A stretch of DNA of 64,000 nt from Croceibacterium sp. TMG7-5b_MA50 (GCF_039830145.1 NZ_CP156082.1:142001-206000); one strand, 5' to 3'; counted from the first letter of the stretch, positions 34,500-43,694 are shown. Translations and numbers: made by a program. The notes: a model not told the origin generated them from the letters alone.

Positions 34500-35468
34500 A
34501 TGCGGATAGATCCGGCCATCGCAGCACTCCGGTCCGACCGGTCGCTGCAGCAGCAGGCACAGGCGGCGATGGGCGCCACCTGTGCCGCCTGGCGCGCCGA
34601 TCACGCCGTCGCCCCGGCGATCGAGGATCTCGATCGCTACGGCGCCGGCGCCCCGCTGGAAGCCTGCCCGGCGCTGGAGGCGCTGTTTACCGGCGAACAA
34701 GGCGCTGCGGACGCCTTCGCCGATGCGCTGCTGCGGCATCACCTGCCCGCATTGGCCGAACGGCCCTTCGCGCACCCGGCATTCCGCCACAGTCACGCAG
34801 GGGCGCTTTCCACCCTGCTGCTGGGCCGCGCGGGCCGCGCCTGCCTGACGATCCATGCCCGCGATCCCGGCCGGTTCGACTACGATCTGGCCGGATACAG
34901 CGATGCAGTGCGGTACGAGACCGTGCTTGCCGGAGAGGCGGAGGCGCGCATCGTGCGCTGCCACCGTGAACCTGACGGCAAGCCGCATCTGTTTATCGAA
35001 AACCTTCGGCTTACGTCCGGTGCCGCCGTGGCGCTGGACCTGAACAGCGAGACGCTGCAGGTCCTGGCCACCCCGATCCGTACCGTCACTCTGCGGCTGC
35101 AGCGGGAGGCGGCTGATCCGGCTCCCGCACGCGAACATGCCTTGGCCGACGGCCGGCTGCTGCGCCAGGCGAGCGGTTCGATCCGCTCCAGCCGGCAGGA
35201 GATGATGGTCGCGCTGCTTGGCCGGATGAAGCGTGGCGAGGCTGCACCCGTACTTGCCGAGATGGCGTGCGAACCTGCCGATCCTTCTCTGCGCTGGCAG
35301 GCGCTGCGCGAAAGCCTGGCGCTTGATACCGCCACCGGGTTCACCGCGCTGGTGCAGCTGTCGCGCCGTGCTGGTGACCCGCTTGCCCCTGCCGCCGGCG
35401 CCCTGCGCGCTCAGCTGGTAGAGGCGCATCCTCAATTGCTGGACCTGGAGGGCGCATGCCCCGCGTAA
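34500..35468 (+). CDS. Unknown protein, middle gene of the peptide cassette
   Basis: 322 residues, no family recognised. The N-terminal 80 residues are helical, the middle (about 95-205) is beta-rich with RHSHAGALSTLLLGRAGRAC and AVALDLNSETLQVLATP and could be a cupin-like barrel. The C-terminal 90 residues resemble one or two HEAT-type repeats (MACEPADPSLRWQALRESLA). No signal peptide. The stop overlaps the next start by 13 bp, so the two proteins are likely made in equal amounts and act together. Confidence 0.68.
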   Translation: MRIDPAIAALRSDRSLQQQAQAAMGATCAAWRADHAVAPAIEDLDRYGAGAPLEACPALEALFTGEQGAADAFADALLRHHLPALAERPFAHPAFRHSHAGALSTLLLGRAGRACLTIHARDPGRFDYDLAGYSDAVRYETVLAGEAEARIVRCHREPDGKPHLFIENLRLTSGAAVALDLNSETLQVLATPIRTVTLRLQREAADPAPAREHALADGRLLRQASGSIRSSRQEMMVALLGRMKRGEAAPVLAEMACEPADPSLRWQALRESLALDTATGFTALVQLSRRAGDPLAPAAGALRAQLVEAHPQLLDLEGACPA

Positions 35469-36388
35469 TCGACCGGGCCGAATTGGCCACCCCGACCGCC
35501 GCCCCTTGCGCGTTGGACGAATGCATCGACGGCATGGAGGCGCAAGGCTTCGATCCCCAGGACGAAGGCAGCCTGCTGGGCGCCGCGCACTGGTTGGCGC
35601 GGCTTGGCGGCAATGGGGACTTCCTGGCGGAGGTGATGCTGGCCGAACTCGGCCGCCGGCACCGGAGCGAGGAGGCGCACCACACTTACGGCCCGCAGGT
35701 CATCATGCTGTCGCCGCTGGGTCGGCCGTTCTTCCTGCGTGCGGCGATCTGGCCTTCGGCGGACGAGCATATGTTTCGCGCCAGTGGCGGCGGCGCCTTC
35801 GTGTACGAACTGCCGCACGATCACAATTTCGACTTCCTGACCTACGGCTATTTCGGCCCGGGCTATGCGTCTGATTATTACGAGTACGACTACGAGGAGG
35901 TTGCGGGTGCGATCGGCGAGAAGGCTGGCCTCCGCTTTACGGAGCGGGCGCAGCTGACGCCGGGCAAGATCATGCACTATCGCGCGCACCGCGACGTACA
36001 TTCGCAGCTGCCGCCGGCGGGCCTGTCCGTCTCGCTCAACATCATGCATGCGGGCGGCGCCCAAGGCTGGACGGACCAGTACCGCTTCAAGGTCGACGAT
36101 GACGAGATCGACGGCATCCTCAGCCCCGGTAGCAGCGAGGTGTTCCTGCGCATCGCGGTCGGGCTGGGCGGCGGCGAAGCACTGGATCTGGCCGAACGCT
36201 TTGCCGCGCGGCATCCGAGCGACCGGATGCGGTTGACCGCATTGGAGGCACAGGCCGGCATGCTCGACCACATCGCGGCGGACGATCTTTGGCGTCGGGC
36301 GGAAGGTTCCGGCAGCAGGTTGGTCGCGCTGGAAGCCGTACGCCACCGCCGTGAACTGGCCGTCCGGCAGGCGTTGCCAGCGGTCTGA
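35456..36388 (+). CDS. Unknown protein with cupin-like His/Tyr-rich core
   Basis: 310 residues. The centre has FVYELPHDHNFDFLTYGYFG and then YEYDYEE, followed by MHYRAHRDVHSQLPPAGLSV and SLNIM. The HxH plus later His arrangement suggests a metal-binding cupin-like barrel, but this is inference. N-terminal helices and a helical C-terminus (EALDLAERFAARHPSDRMRL) flank it. Homologues are sometimes labelled transposase in databases; nothing here supports that. Overlaps the previous gene by 13 bp and precedes a manganese catalase by 112 bp. Confidence 0.7.
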   Translation: MPRVIDRAELATPTAAPCALDECIDGMEAQGFDPQDEGSLLGAAHWLARLGGNGDFLAEVMLAELGRRHRSEEAHHTYGPQVIMLSPLGRPFFLRAAIWPSADEHMFRASGGGAFVYELPHDHNFDFLTYGYFGPGYASDYYEYDYEEVAGAIGEKAGLRFTERAQLTPGKIMHYRAHRDVHSQLPPAGLSVSLNIMHAGGAQGWTDQYRFKVDDDEIDGILSPGSSEVFLRIAVGLGGGEALDLAERFAARHPSDRMRLTALEAQAGMLDHIAADDLWRRAEGSGSRLVALEAVRHRRELAVRQALPAV

Positions 36389-36500
36389 AAGCGCAGCCGG
36401 TGAAACAAATGTAAAAGGCGGAGCCCTTCCGCACCCGCTCCATTGACCAGGCGACCGCCGCGCGACCCGCGGGGTGGATGCATCAGGTTAGGAGCCACTC

Positions 36501-37358
36501 ATGTACTACTTCGACAAGCGGCTGCAATATCCGGTCAAGGTGGACAAGCCCGATCCGCAATTCGCCCGCATGCTGCAGCAAGCGATCGGCGGCGTGGAGG
36601 GCGAGATCCGCGTCTGCATGCAGTATTTCTTCCAGGCGTGGGGCAATCGCGCACCGAGCACCAAATATCGCGATATGCTGCTGAACACCGCTACGGAGGA
36701 GATCGGCCATATCGAGATGCTGGCCACCGCGGTCGCGCTGAACCTCGAGAAGGCGCCGGTTTCCGAGCAGGAGGATGGCGTCAAGGACTCCATCGTCGGC
36801 ACGGTGATGGGCGGCGGCAATGCCCGGCACACGATCGAAGGGATGTTGCACAAGCATATCCTGTCGACCGGTCTGGCGGCGCAGCCGGTCGATTCCGACG
36901 GTATCCCGTTCGACATGAGCCACATCTACGCCAGCGGCAACGTGGCAGCGGACATGTATTGCAACGTGGCGGCGGAAAGCACCGGCCGTGTGCTGGCTAC
37001 ACGGCTGTACAATGCCACGGCAGATCAGGGCATGAAGGACATGCTCCATTTCATGATTGCGCGCGACACGATGCACCAGCAGCAATGGCTGGCGGTGATC
37101 GAGGAACTGGGTGGACCTGAAGGCGTGCTGCCGATCCCCAATTCCTTCCCGCAGGAGCAGGAAGACCAGGCCAACAATTACAACTTCTATGGCCACGCTG
37201 CTGATGGCACGCCGCCGCCTGAAGGCCGCTGGACCAGCGGCCCGTCGCTGGATGGCAAGGGCACCTTCACGATGGTGCAGAGCGTGCCGCTGGGGCAGGA
37301 GCCGGTGCTTGGTCCAGCACGGCCGGACAGTGCAGCGCAGAAGGAACAGATGGGTTGA
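36501..37358 (+). CDS. Manganese (non-heme) catalase
   Basis: 285 residues, four-helix ferritin-like fold. Breaks down hydrogen peroxide with a dimanganese site. The ligands appear as Glu35 (GGVEGEIRV), Glu67 and His70 (TATEEIGHIEML), a Glu in NVAAESTGRV and a His in MIARDTMHQQQW. The C-terminal tail (GTPPPEGRWTSGPSLDG) is typical of the bacterial family. TAGGAG precedes the ATG. Ends at the GC-rich hairpin at 37367. Confidence 0.94.
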   Translation: MYYFDKRLQYPVKVDKPDPQFARMLQQAIGGVEGEIRVCMQYFFQAWGNRAPSTKYRDMLLNTATEEIGHIEMLATAVALNLEKAPVSEQEDGVKDSIVGTVMGGGNARHTIEGMLHKHILSTGLAAQPVDSDGIPFDMSHIYASGNVAADMYCNVAAESTGRVLATRLYNATADQGMKDMLHFMIARDTMHQQQWLAVIEELGGPEGVLPIPNSFPQEQEDQANNYNFYGHAADGTPPPEGRWTSGPSLDGKGTFTMVQSVPLGQEPVLGPARPDSAAQKEQMG

Positions 37359-37366
37359 TGTAACTT

Positions 37367-37393
37367 GCGGGCGGGGCCATCGGTCCCGCCCGC
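37367..37393 (+). terminator. GC-rich hairpin after the catalase gene
   Basis: 12-bp stem 37367-37378/37382-37393 with loop ATC, containing one G-T pair, 8 bp after the stop. No T-run follows. Likely ends the catalase transcript. Confidence 0.65.
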
Positions 37394-37399
37394 ATCCCA

Positions 37400-37415
37400 T
37401 GTAACTCAGGTCACA
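37400..37415. promoter_or_regulatory. CRP/FNR-family-like palindrome before TonB receptor
   Basis: TGTAA-CTCAGG-TCACA matches the TGTGA-N6-TCACA layout of CRP-family regulators at 9 of 10 half-site bases. It lies within the 184-bp gap between catalase and receptor genes, about 128 bp before the receptor ATG. The remainder of the gap shows no clear Fur box. Binding factor unknown. Confidence 0.4.
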
Positions 37416-37542
37416 TCGCGCTACAAAATAGCGAATTGCTCGCATTAGCGCTTGTATTCCGAAGCCCCCTCTTTCAAGGCCCTGTTACTGCGAGGCGTTT
37501 GCATACGCTTGCAGAGCTACGGGGTTACAAGGGGTCAGTATC

Positions 37543-39801
37543 ATGCGTTTTCATGCCCGCACGCTGGTGTCCGCCAGCGCGATCTGCCTTGTCGCAGCTA
37601 CGCCGGTCCTGGCGCAGGATGCCGCAGGCGGCGAGACGGCAGAAAACGACGAGATCGACGTCGCCGACAGCCAAGGCAGCGGCGATCCGCAGGACATTGT
37701 CGTCAGCGCTCAGGTGCAGGGGTTGCAGGCGCTGGGCGCCACCACCCTGACGGCGGAGGACATCGCCAAGCAGCCGCCGGTCAACGACCTGTCGGACCTG
37801 CTGCGCCGCCAGCCGGGCCTGAACCTGACGGGCGCGGGCAGTGCCGGAACCTACGGCAACAACCGGCAGATCGACATTCGCGGCATGGGTCCGGAAAACA
37901 CCCTGATCCTGATCGATGGCAAGCCGGCGCAATCGCGCAATTCCGTCCGCATGGGCCGGGACGGCGAACGCAACACGCGCGGCGATACCAACTGGGTCCC
38001 GGCCGAGCAGATCGAGCGGGTGGAAATCCTGCGCGGTCCGGCCGCGGCCCGCTATGGCGCGGGTGCCGCGGGCGGCGTCATCAACATCATCACCAAGGGG
38101 CCTGCGACCGAGTTCGGCGGAACCGCCTCCACCTACATCCTGAAGCCCGAGAGCGATCTGGAAAGCATGACCTATCGCGGCAGTGCTTCCATCGACGGAC
38201 CGATCACGGCCGGGCTGGGCTTCCGCGTCTACGGCAACTGGAGCAAGACGACGGGCGATGATCCGGCAATCAATGGCGATGCGTCGAACACGCCCGATGG
38301 CGTGACGCCGCCCGGCGGCCGCGAAGGCGTGGAGAACCGCGACATCAACGGCCTGTTGCGTTGGCAGCCTGCCGCCGGTCAGCGGCTGGACCTGACCGCG
38401 TCATACAGCCGGCAGGGTAACGAGTTCCAGGGCGAGTACCGGCTGCCCAGCGGCTCCACCAGCCCGATCGTGCAGAGCCTGATTGGGGAGGAGACCAACA
38501 TCATGCGCCGGGTGACTGCCGGGGGCAGTTATAATGGCCGCTTTGCTTTTGGCACGTTCGAGGCGCTGGTCCAGTTCGAGGAGACGCAGAACCGCCGCCT
38601 GAACGAAGGGCTGGCCGGCGGCGGAGAGGGCACGATCAACACGGCCAGCCAGTTCTCCACCGCCACGCTGCGCAACTGGTACGCGCAAACATCGCTGAAC
38701 CTGCCGTTCCAGACCGGGCCTGCCGATCATGTGCTGACGATCGGCGGCGAGTTCCGGCACGAATACCTGAACGACAGCTTCGCCGTGTCGCAGGGCACCA
38801 CCGCGCCGATCCCCGGACTGGAGCCGGGCGCTGGTGGTGTGCGGAATCCGGAAGCTGACGCGACCACGCTGGCCTCCTTCGTGGAGGACAACATCACCTT
38901 CGGCATAGTGACGCTGACGCCCGGCATCCGGGTCGACAATCACAGCACGTTCGGCACCAATTGGTCGCCCAGCTTTTCCGCCAGCGTGGAGCCGTTTCCC
39001 GATTTCATGATCAAGGGCGGCATCGCGCGGGCCTTCGCCGCGCCCAACCTCTACCAGTCGAACCCGAACTACCTCTACTACACCGCAGGCTTCGGCTGCC
39101 CGTTCGCGTTCCCGAACCTGGGTGGCGGCTGCTACATTCAGGGCAACGACGAACTGGATGCGGAAACCAGCGTCAACAAGGAGATCGGCGTCGCCTACAC
39201 GCCGGGCGGATGGAACATCACGGCGACCTACTTCCGCAACGATTACAAGAACAAGATCATCTCCAACAATGTGCCGATCGGCACCGCCCCGTTGAGCGAT
39301 GGGCGCCGGGCCCAGATTTTCCAGTGGTACAATTCGGGCGACGCGATCGTTGAAGGGTTAGAGGGGAACCTGCTGATCCCGCTGCTGCCCACGCTGTCGC
39401 TGAACACCAACGTCACCTACATGATCCAGAACGAAAGCAAGGACACCGGCCGGCTGCTTTCCGTCGTGCCGGATTACACGATCAACACCACGCTGGACTG
39501 GCAGATTACCGACCAGTTCACCTTCGTTGGAACCTTCACCCGCTATGGCGAGCAGCAGCCGAACGGCGTACTCTACAGCGGCGGGGCGCCCACGGCGGAG
39601 CAGTTGCGCCCGCGCGAGCCATATAACCTCGTCAACCTGAACCTGCTGTTCCGCGCCAACGATTATTTCCGGATCAGCGCCGGCGTGAACAACCTGTTCG
39701 ACGAGGCGCTCTTCCGTGAGAGCAGCAATAACGGGTCGGGCGCGAACAATTACAACGAGCCGGGCCGGGCGTTCTTCCTGACCACCAACTTCACGTTCTG
39801 A
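37543..39801 (+). CDS. TonB-dependent catecholate-siderophore receptor (FepA-type)
   Basis: 752 residues. Signal peptide with cleavage after VLAQ, an N-terminal TonB-box-like DIVVSA, a plug domain with RRQPGLNLTG and IDIRGMGPENTLILIDG, and the FepA/BfrA-type segment NSVRMGRDGERNTRGDTNW. A 22-strand barrel ends in the outer-membrane signature with a terminal Phe (TTNFTF). Likely takes up ferric enterobactin-like or other catecholates; the ligand is inferred from that plug segment. No siderophore biosynthesis gene is nearby. Followed by a strong hairpin at 39811. Confidence 0.92.
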   Translation: MRFHARTLVSASAICLVAATPVLAQDAAGGETAENDEIDVADSQGSGDPQDIVVSAQVQGLQALGATTLTAEDIAKQPPVNDLSDLLRRQPGLNLTGAGSAGTYGNNRQIDIRGMGPENTLILIDGKPAQSRNSVRMGRDGERNTRGDTNWVPAEQIERVEILRGPAAARYGAGAAGGVINIITKGPATEFGGTASTYILKPESDLESMTYRGSASIDGPITAGLGFRVYGNWSKTTGDDPAINGDASNTPDGVTPPGGREGVENRDINGLLRWQPAAGQRLDLTASYSRQGNEFQGEYRLPSGSTSPIVQSLIGEETNIMRRVTAGGSYNGRFAFGTFEALVQFEETQNRRLNEGLAGGGEGTINTASQFSTATLRNWYAQTSLNLPFQTGPADHVLTIGGEFRHEYLNDSFAVSQGTTAPIPGLEPGAGGVRNPEADATTLASFVEDNITFGIVTLTPGIRVDNHSTFGTNWSPSFSASVEPFPDFMIKGGIARAFAAPNLYQSNPNYLYYTAGFGCPFAFPNLGGGCYIQGNDELDAETSVNKEIGVAYTPGGWNITATYFRNDYKNKIISNNVPIGTAPLSDGRRAQIFQWYNSGDAIVEGLEGNLLIPLLPTLSLNTNVTYMIQNESKDTGRLLSVVPDYTINTTLDWQITDQFTFVGTFTRYGEQQPNGVLYSGGAPTAEQLRPREPYNLVNLNLLFRANDYFRISAGVNNLFDEALFRESSNNGSGANNYNEPGRAFFLTTNFTF

Positions 39802-39810
39802 CGCTTGGTC

Positions 39811-39843
39811 GCGAAGTCACACAGACTGCCTGTGTGACTTCGC
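39811..39843. terminator. Bidirectional terminator between receptor and bolA
   Basis: A perfect 14-bp stem, GCGAAGTCACACAG (39811-39824) with CTGTGTGACTTCGC (39830-39843) and loop ACTGC, between two convergent stops (39801 and 39852). It can serve both strands, although neither side has a marked T-run. Confidence 0.82.
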
Positions 39844-39851
39844 AATGCCGT

Positions 39852-40133
39852 TCAGCGCACCGCCTCGCCCGGTGCATAGGCCCGGATGGCGAGGGCATGG
39901 ACGCGGGTGCCGGGAATGTCGCCCAGCGCCCGGTTGACCATGCGCTGTCGCTCCAGCCGGCTGGTGCCGGCAAACGCCTCCGCCTCGATCACCAGCGTAA
40001 AGTGTGATTCCCCGCTGCCATCGTCGCCTGCATGGCCGTGGTGGCTGGCACTGTCGTTGATGACTTCCAGCCGGGCGGGCGCGAAGGCCGCGGTGAGGCG
40101 CTGTTCCATCTCGGTGGCGAGGGGACCGGGCAT
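39852..40133 (-). CDS. bolA: BolA family protein
   Basis: 93 residues. BolA/IbaG-type fold partner of monothiol glutaredoxins in iron-sulfur trafficking and stress response. ARLEVINDSASHHGH contains the conserved Ser-x-x-His-x-Gly-His region, then SHFTLVIEAEAF and LERQRMVNRALGD. ATG 40133 is preceded by AAGGAAG; a TTG at 40160 in frame is less likely. Divergent from the J-domain gene with about 57 bp between starts. Confidence 0.93.
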   Translation of the reverse strand: MPGPLATEMEQRLTAAFAPARLEVINDSASHHGHAGDDGSGESHFTLVIEAEAFAGTSRLERQRMVNRALGDIPGTRVHALAIRAYAPGEAVR

Positions 40134-40189
40134 GTTTGTATCTTCCTTGGCGGTTTTCAATCCGGGCCGCCGTTACCATCTGTTGGCAG

Positions 40190-40774
40190 ATGCGGCAGCA
40201 GCGATTTCACGGACGGCATGAGGGCAGGGGTCAGCGGTGCGAGGCACCAGGGTGTGACGAGCCGGGCGAGTTCCGCGCGCCCGGCAACCGGGGCAGCAGT
40301 TTCGATGGACCGGGGCACTGGCGCTGGTTCTGCCTGACCCATGTGCGCGAGTTCAACGCCGGATACGACTGGTTCGAGGGCATGAGCGCGGAGGAGATCC
40401 TGCAGGCGCAGTCGCCGATCGCCGGCTGGGCGCGGGAGACACGCGCCTTCCGCGCCGATGGCGGCACCGCAATGCCGAAATGGGCCGATTTCGACGATCC
40501 GCTCGAAGCGATCGGCGCGCGGGCGGCCGACATCCGGCGCAAGGCGGCCGGTCGCCATGTCACGCAGACCCGCTTCACCCCGCGCGAACGGGAGGCGCTG
40601 GGGGTGATGGGGCTGGACGGCCAGACGGACCGGGCAGGGCTGCGGCGGCGCTATTCCGATCTGGTGCGCCGTTACCATCCGGACCGCAATGGCGGCGACC
40701 GCGCGCACGAGGCCAAGCTGCAGCGGGTGGTCGAGGCGTACAACCTCCTGAGAGGCGCCGCCGCCTTCGCTTGA
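40190..40774 (+). CDS. J-domain (DnaJ-like) protein
   Basis: 194 residues. N-terminal Cys-containing segment RCEAPGCDEPGEFRAPG followed by HWRWFCLTHVREFNAGYDWF, an alphaproteobacterial module of unknown function. A C-terminal J domain (about 135-190) has the HPD tripeptide in RRYHPDRNGGD. It would stimulate an Hsp70 ATPase. Divergent from bolA, a pairing seen in other alphaproteobacteria. ATG 40190 gives the usual start; the upstream frame overlaps bolA promoter sequence. Stop 6 bp before the M16 gene. Confidence 0.92.
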   Translation: MRQQRFHGRHEGRGQRCEAPGCDEPGEFRAPGNRGSSFDGPGHWRWFCLTHVREFNAGYDWFEGMSAEEILQAQSPIAGWARETRAFRADGGTAMPKWADFDDPLEAIGARAADIRRKAAGRHVTQTRFTPREREALGVMGLDGQTDRAGLRRRYSDLVRRYHPDRNGGDRAHEAKLQRVVEAYNLLRGAAAFA

Positions 40775-40780
40775 TCGGCC

Positions 40781-43654
40781 ATGTGGCGGTGCTATCCAGC
40801 GAGGGTGAAACCGCATCGCCTGCTCCGCACGAGCTTCGCCCTGGCCGCCCTTTGCGGGACGGTCCTGACCCCCATCAGCCTTCAGGCGCAGCAGGCGGTC
40901 GAGCCTGCACCGCTGAGCGAACTGGTCGCGGCGGTGGACATCCCGTATGAGACGTTCACACTGCCCAACGGATTGACGACGATCGTTCACACGGACCGAA
41001 AGGCACCGGTCGTAGGCGTCACCGTCTATTACCGCGTCGGCAGCAAGCACGAGCCACGCGGACGCACCGGCTTTGCCCACCTGTTCGAGCATCTGATGTT
41101 CACCGGCAGCGAGAACGTGCCGAACTTCGACATTCCGCTCGAGGCGGCGGGATCGACCGCGACCAACGGGTCGACCGACACGGATCGCACGAACTACGTG
41201 GAAACGGTCCCGACCGGCGCGCTGGACCTGGCGCTGTTCATGGAAAGCGACCGCATGGGCTACCTGCTGGGCGCGATCGACCAGGACAAGCTCGATAAGC
41301 AGCGCGGCGTGGTGCAGAACGAGAAGCGGCAGGGCGATAACCAGCCTTATGGCCTGCTCCGCTACAAGCTGAGCGATGGCCTGCTGCCGGTCGGGCATCC
41401 TTATCGCCATTCGGTGATCGGTTCGATGGCGGACCTCGATGCCGCCAGCCTCGCCGATGTGCGCAAGTGGTTCACCGACAATTACGGGCCCAACAACGTC
41501 GTCCTGGCGCTGACCGGCGACATCGACGCCGCCGCTGCGCGGCCGATGGTGGAACGCTGGTTCGGCTCCATCCCGCGCGGGCCTGACGTGGCGGAGGTCG
41601 CGGCGGAGCCGCTGACGCTGCAGGCGCCGGTGCGGGAGACCATGACCGACCAGGTGCCCAGCACGCTGATCATGCGCGCGTGGACCGGGCCTGCGCTGAC
41701 GGAGGCGGACGCGGTGCCGCTGGCCGCCGGCATGGCGGTGCTGGGCGGTCTTGCCAGCAGCCGGCTCGACAATGTGCTGGTACGCGACGAGCAACTGGCC
41801 GTCAGCGTGTCCGCCAGCAGCGGCCAGGACGAGCAGCTGAGCTGGCTGGTGGCGCAGATGGAGGTGCGGCCGGGCGTGGAGGCGGCCGAGGCCGAGGCAC
41901 GCTTCGATGCGGTGATCGCCGATCTCGTCGCCAATGGTCCCACGGCGGAGGAATTGCAGCGGGCCGCGACGCAGATCGTGTCGGGGCAGATCGGTGCGCT
42001 GGAACAGGTCGGTGGATTCGGCGGCAAGGGCTCCACGTTGGCCGAAGGGCAACTCTATGCCGGCGATCCGGCGCACTACAAGGCGGAGCTCGCCCGGCTC
42101 GCCAGCCTGACCCCGGCGGAGGTGCAGGCCGCCTTGCAACGCTGGCTGGGTCGCCCGTCCTATACGCTGGCGATCGTGCCGGGCGAACGGACGGAGGATG
42201 GCGCGCTGCTGGGCGGCTGGGGTGATGAGGGCACCGTACCTGCCCCCGCGCCCGCGCCGGAGGAGGCCGCGCCGCCGATCACCCCGACCCCGCGCGCCGC
42301 GCCCGAAGTGGCGCCCGTGGGCGAGTTGGATTTCCCGGAAGTGGAACGGGCCACCCTGTCCAACGGCATGGAAGTTGCGCTGGCGCGGCGGACCAGCGTG
42401 CCCAAGGTCAGCCTGGCCATGACGTTCGACGCCGGCACCGCGGCCGACGGGGCGGCCGCAGCGGGCACGCAATCGCTGATGATGGAGATGCTGGAGGAAG
42501 GCACCACCACGCGCAGCGCCGGCGACATCGCGGAGGAGCAGGAACTGCTGGGCGCGACGATCAGCACGGCGACCGGCATCGACACCTCCAGCGTCAGCAT
42601 GAGCGCGCTGAGCGCCAATCTCGCGCCGTCGCTGGCGCTGATGGCCGATATTGTGCGCAATCCGGCCTTTGCGGCGGCGGAGGTGGCACGGGTCAAGAAC
42701 CAGCGCCTCGCCGCCATCCAACAGGAACAGGCGAGCCCAGCGGGTCTTGCGCGCCGAGCGCTGGGGCCGCTGATCTTTGGTGACGGGCATCCCTATGGCG
42801 GCGTCGGTGCCAGCGGCAAGACGGCCGTGGTGGAGGCGTTGACGCCAGAGGCGCTCGCGGACGAGCACGATGAATGGCTGCGGCCGGACAATGCCGCGAT
42901 CACCGTGGTGGGCGATGTCGCCATGGCCGAACTGGTGCCGGCGCTGGAACAGGCGTTCGGCGACTGGCAGGCACCGGCAGGGGCCAAGCCGGTCAAGGAC
43001 CTGACCGCCGCTGTCCCGGCGGGCGGGGCCCGGCTGGTGGTGATCGACCGGCCCAACAGCCCGCAAAGCGTTCTCTTGCTCGGCCGGGTGCTGCCGCTGA
43101 CGGGCAGGGACCAGGGCAAGGAATCGCTGGAGCTCGCCAATGAGGTGATCGGCGGCGGCTTCCTGAGCCGGCTGAACATGGACCTGCGGGAGGACAAGGG
43201 CTGGACCTACGGCATCGGCAGCTCCGTCGCGCAGCCTGTCGGCCCGCGCAGCTTCGTCGTATCCACACCGGTGCAGACCGATCGTACGGGCGATGCGATC
43301 CGCCTGATCCTGGACGATATCGGCGCCTTCGCCGGTGGGCAGGGCGTCACGCCGGAGGAATTGCAGCGCGTGACGGAGGGGAATGTGCGCGGCCTGCCCA
43401 ACCGCTTTCAGACCAACGGGCAGGTCCTGGGCGCGCTGCTCGCCAACCGGGCGCTCGGCCGTCCGGACGATTATCAGGAGCGGCTGGCCACCATCTACCG
43501 CAACCTTGATGCGGGCGCGATCGACGCGGCGGCTGCGGAGTACCTGCAGCCGGGTGCGCTGGCGATCGTGGTGGTCGGTGATCGCAAGGCGATCGATGCG
43601 CAATTGTCGGGCATCGACCTCCCGGTCGAGTATCTCGACGCAGCAAATCTTTAG
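40781..43654 (+). CDS. M16 family zinc peptidase, two-lobed
   Basis: 957 residues with an N-terminal signal peptide (cleavage near LQAQ). Lobe 1 carries the inverted zinc motif HxxEH as HLFEH (100-104), with the third ligand Glu in VVQNEKRQGDNQPY. Lobe 2 (about 515-950) is an inactive M16 domain joined by a Pro/Ala linker. Such pitrilysin-like enzymes degrade peptides in the periplasm. Start ATG 40781 or GTG 40805, the latter just before the signal peptide. Confidence 0.93.
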   Translation: MWRCYPARVKPHRLLRTSFALAALCGTVLTPISLQAQQAVEPAPLSELVAAVDIPYETFTLPNGLTTIVHTDRKAPVVGVTVYYRVGSKHEPRGRTGFAHLFEHLMFTGSENVPNFDIPLEAAGSTATNGSTDTDRTNYVETVPTGALDLALFMESDRMGYLLGAIDQDKLDKQRGVVQNEKRQGDNQPYGLLRYKLSDGLLPVGHPYRHSVIGSMADLDAASLADVRKWFTDNYGPNNVVLALTGDIDAAAARPMVERWFGSIPRGPDVAEVAAEPLTLQAPVRETMTDQVPSTLIMRAWTGPALTEADAVPLAAGMAVLGGLASSRLDNVLVRDEQLAVSVSASSGQDEQLSWLVAQMEVRPGVEAAEAEARFDAVIADLVANGPTAEELQRAATQIVSGQIGALEQVGGFGGKGSTLAEGQLYAGDPAHYKAELARLASLTPAEVQAALQRWLGRPSYTLAIVPGERTEDGALLGGWGDEGTVPAPAPAPEEAAPPITPTPRAAPEVAPVGELDFPEVERATLSNGMEVALARRTSVPKVSLAMTFDAGTAADGAAAAGTQSLMMEMLEEGTTTRSAGDIAEEQELLGATISTATGIDTSSVSMSALSANLAPSLALMADIVRNPAFAAAEVARVKNQRLAAIQQEQASPAGLARRALGPLIFGDGHPYGGVGASGKTAVVEALTPEALADEHDEWLRPDNAAITVVGDVAMAELVPALEQAFGDWQAPAGAKPVKDLTAAVPAGGARLVVIDRPNSPQSVLLLGRVLPLTGRDQGKESLELANEVIGGGFLSRLNMDLREDKGWTYGIGSSVAQPVGPRSFVVSTPVQTDRTGDAIRLILDDIGAFAGGQGVTPEELQRVTEGNVRGLPNRFQTNGQVLGALLANRALGRPDDYQERLATIYRNLDAGAIDAAAAEYLQPGALAIVVVGDRKAIDAQLSGIDLPVEYLDAANL

Positions 43655-43694
43655 GTCGGACCCGGCGGGCATCGGCAGACGTTCTTAGCTGCCG

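Noticed and set aside
35456-36388. Transposase label for the 310-residue protein
   Set aside because: No DDE or HUH motif, terminal repeats or target duplication are visible; the His/Tyr-rich core resembles a metal-binding barrel instead.
37416-37542. Fur box or ligand-binding riboswitch before the TonB receptor
   Set aside because: No GATAATGATAATCATTATC-like palindrome and no cobalamin-type box could be found in the gap.
40157-43672. 1171-residue minus-strand open frame across the M16 protease
   Set aside because: Arg/Gln/His-rich composition typical of antisense frames in high-GC DNA; the plus-strand peptidase is certain.
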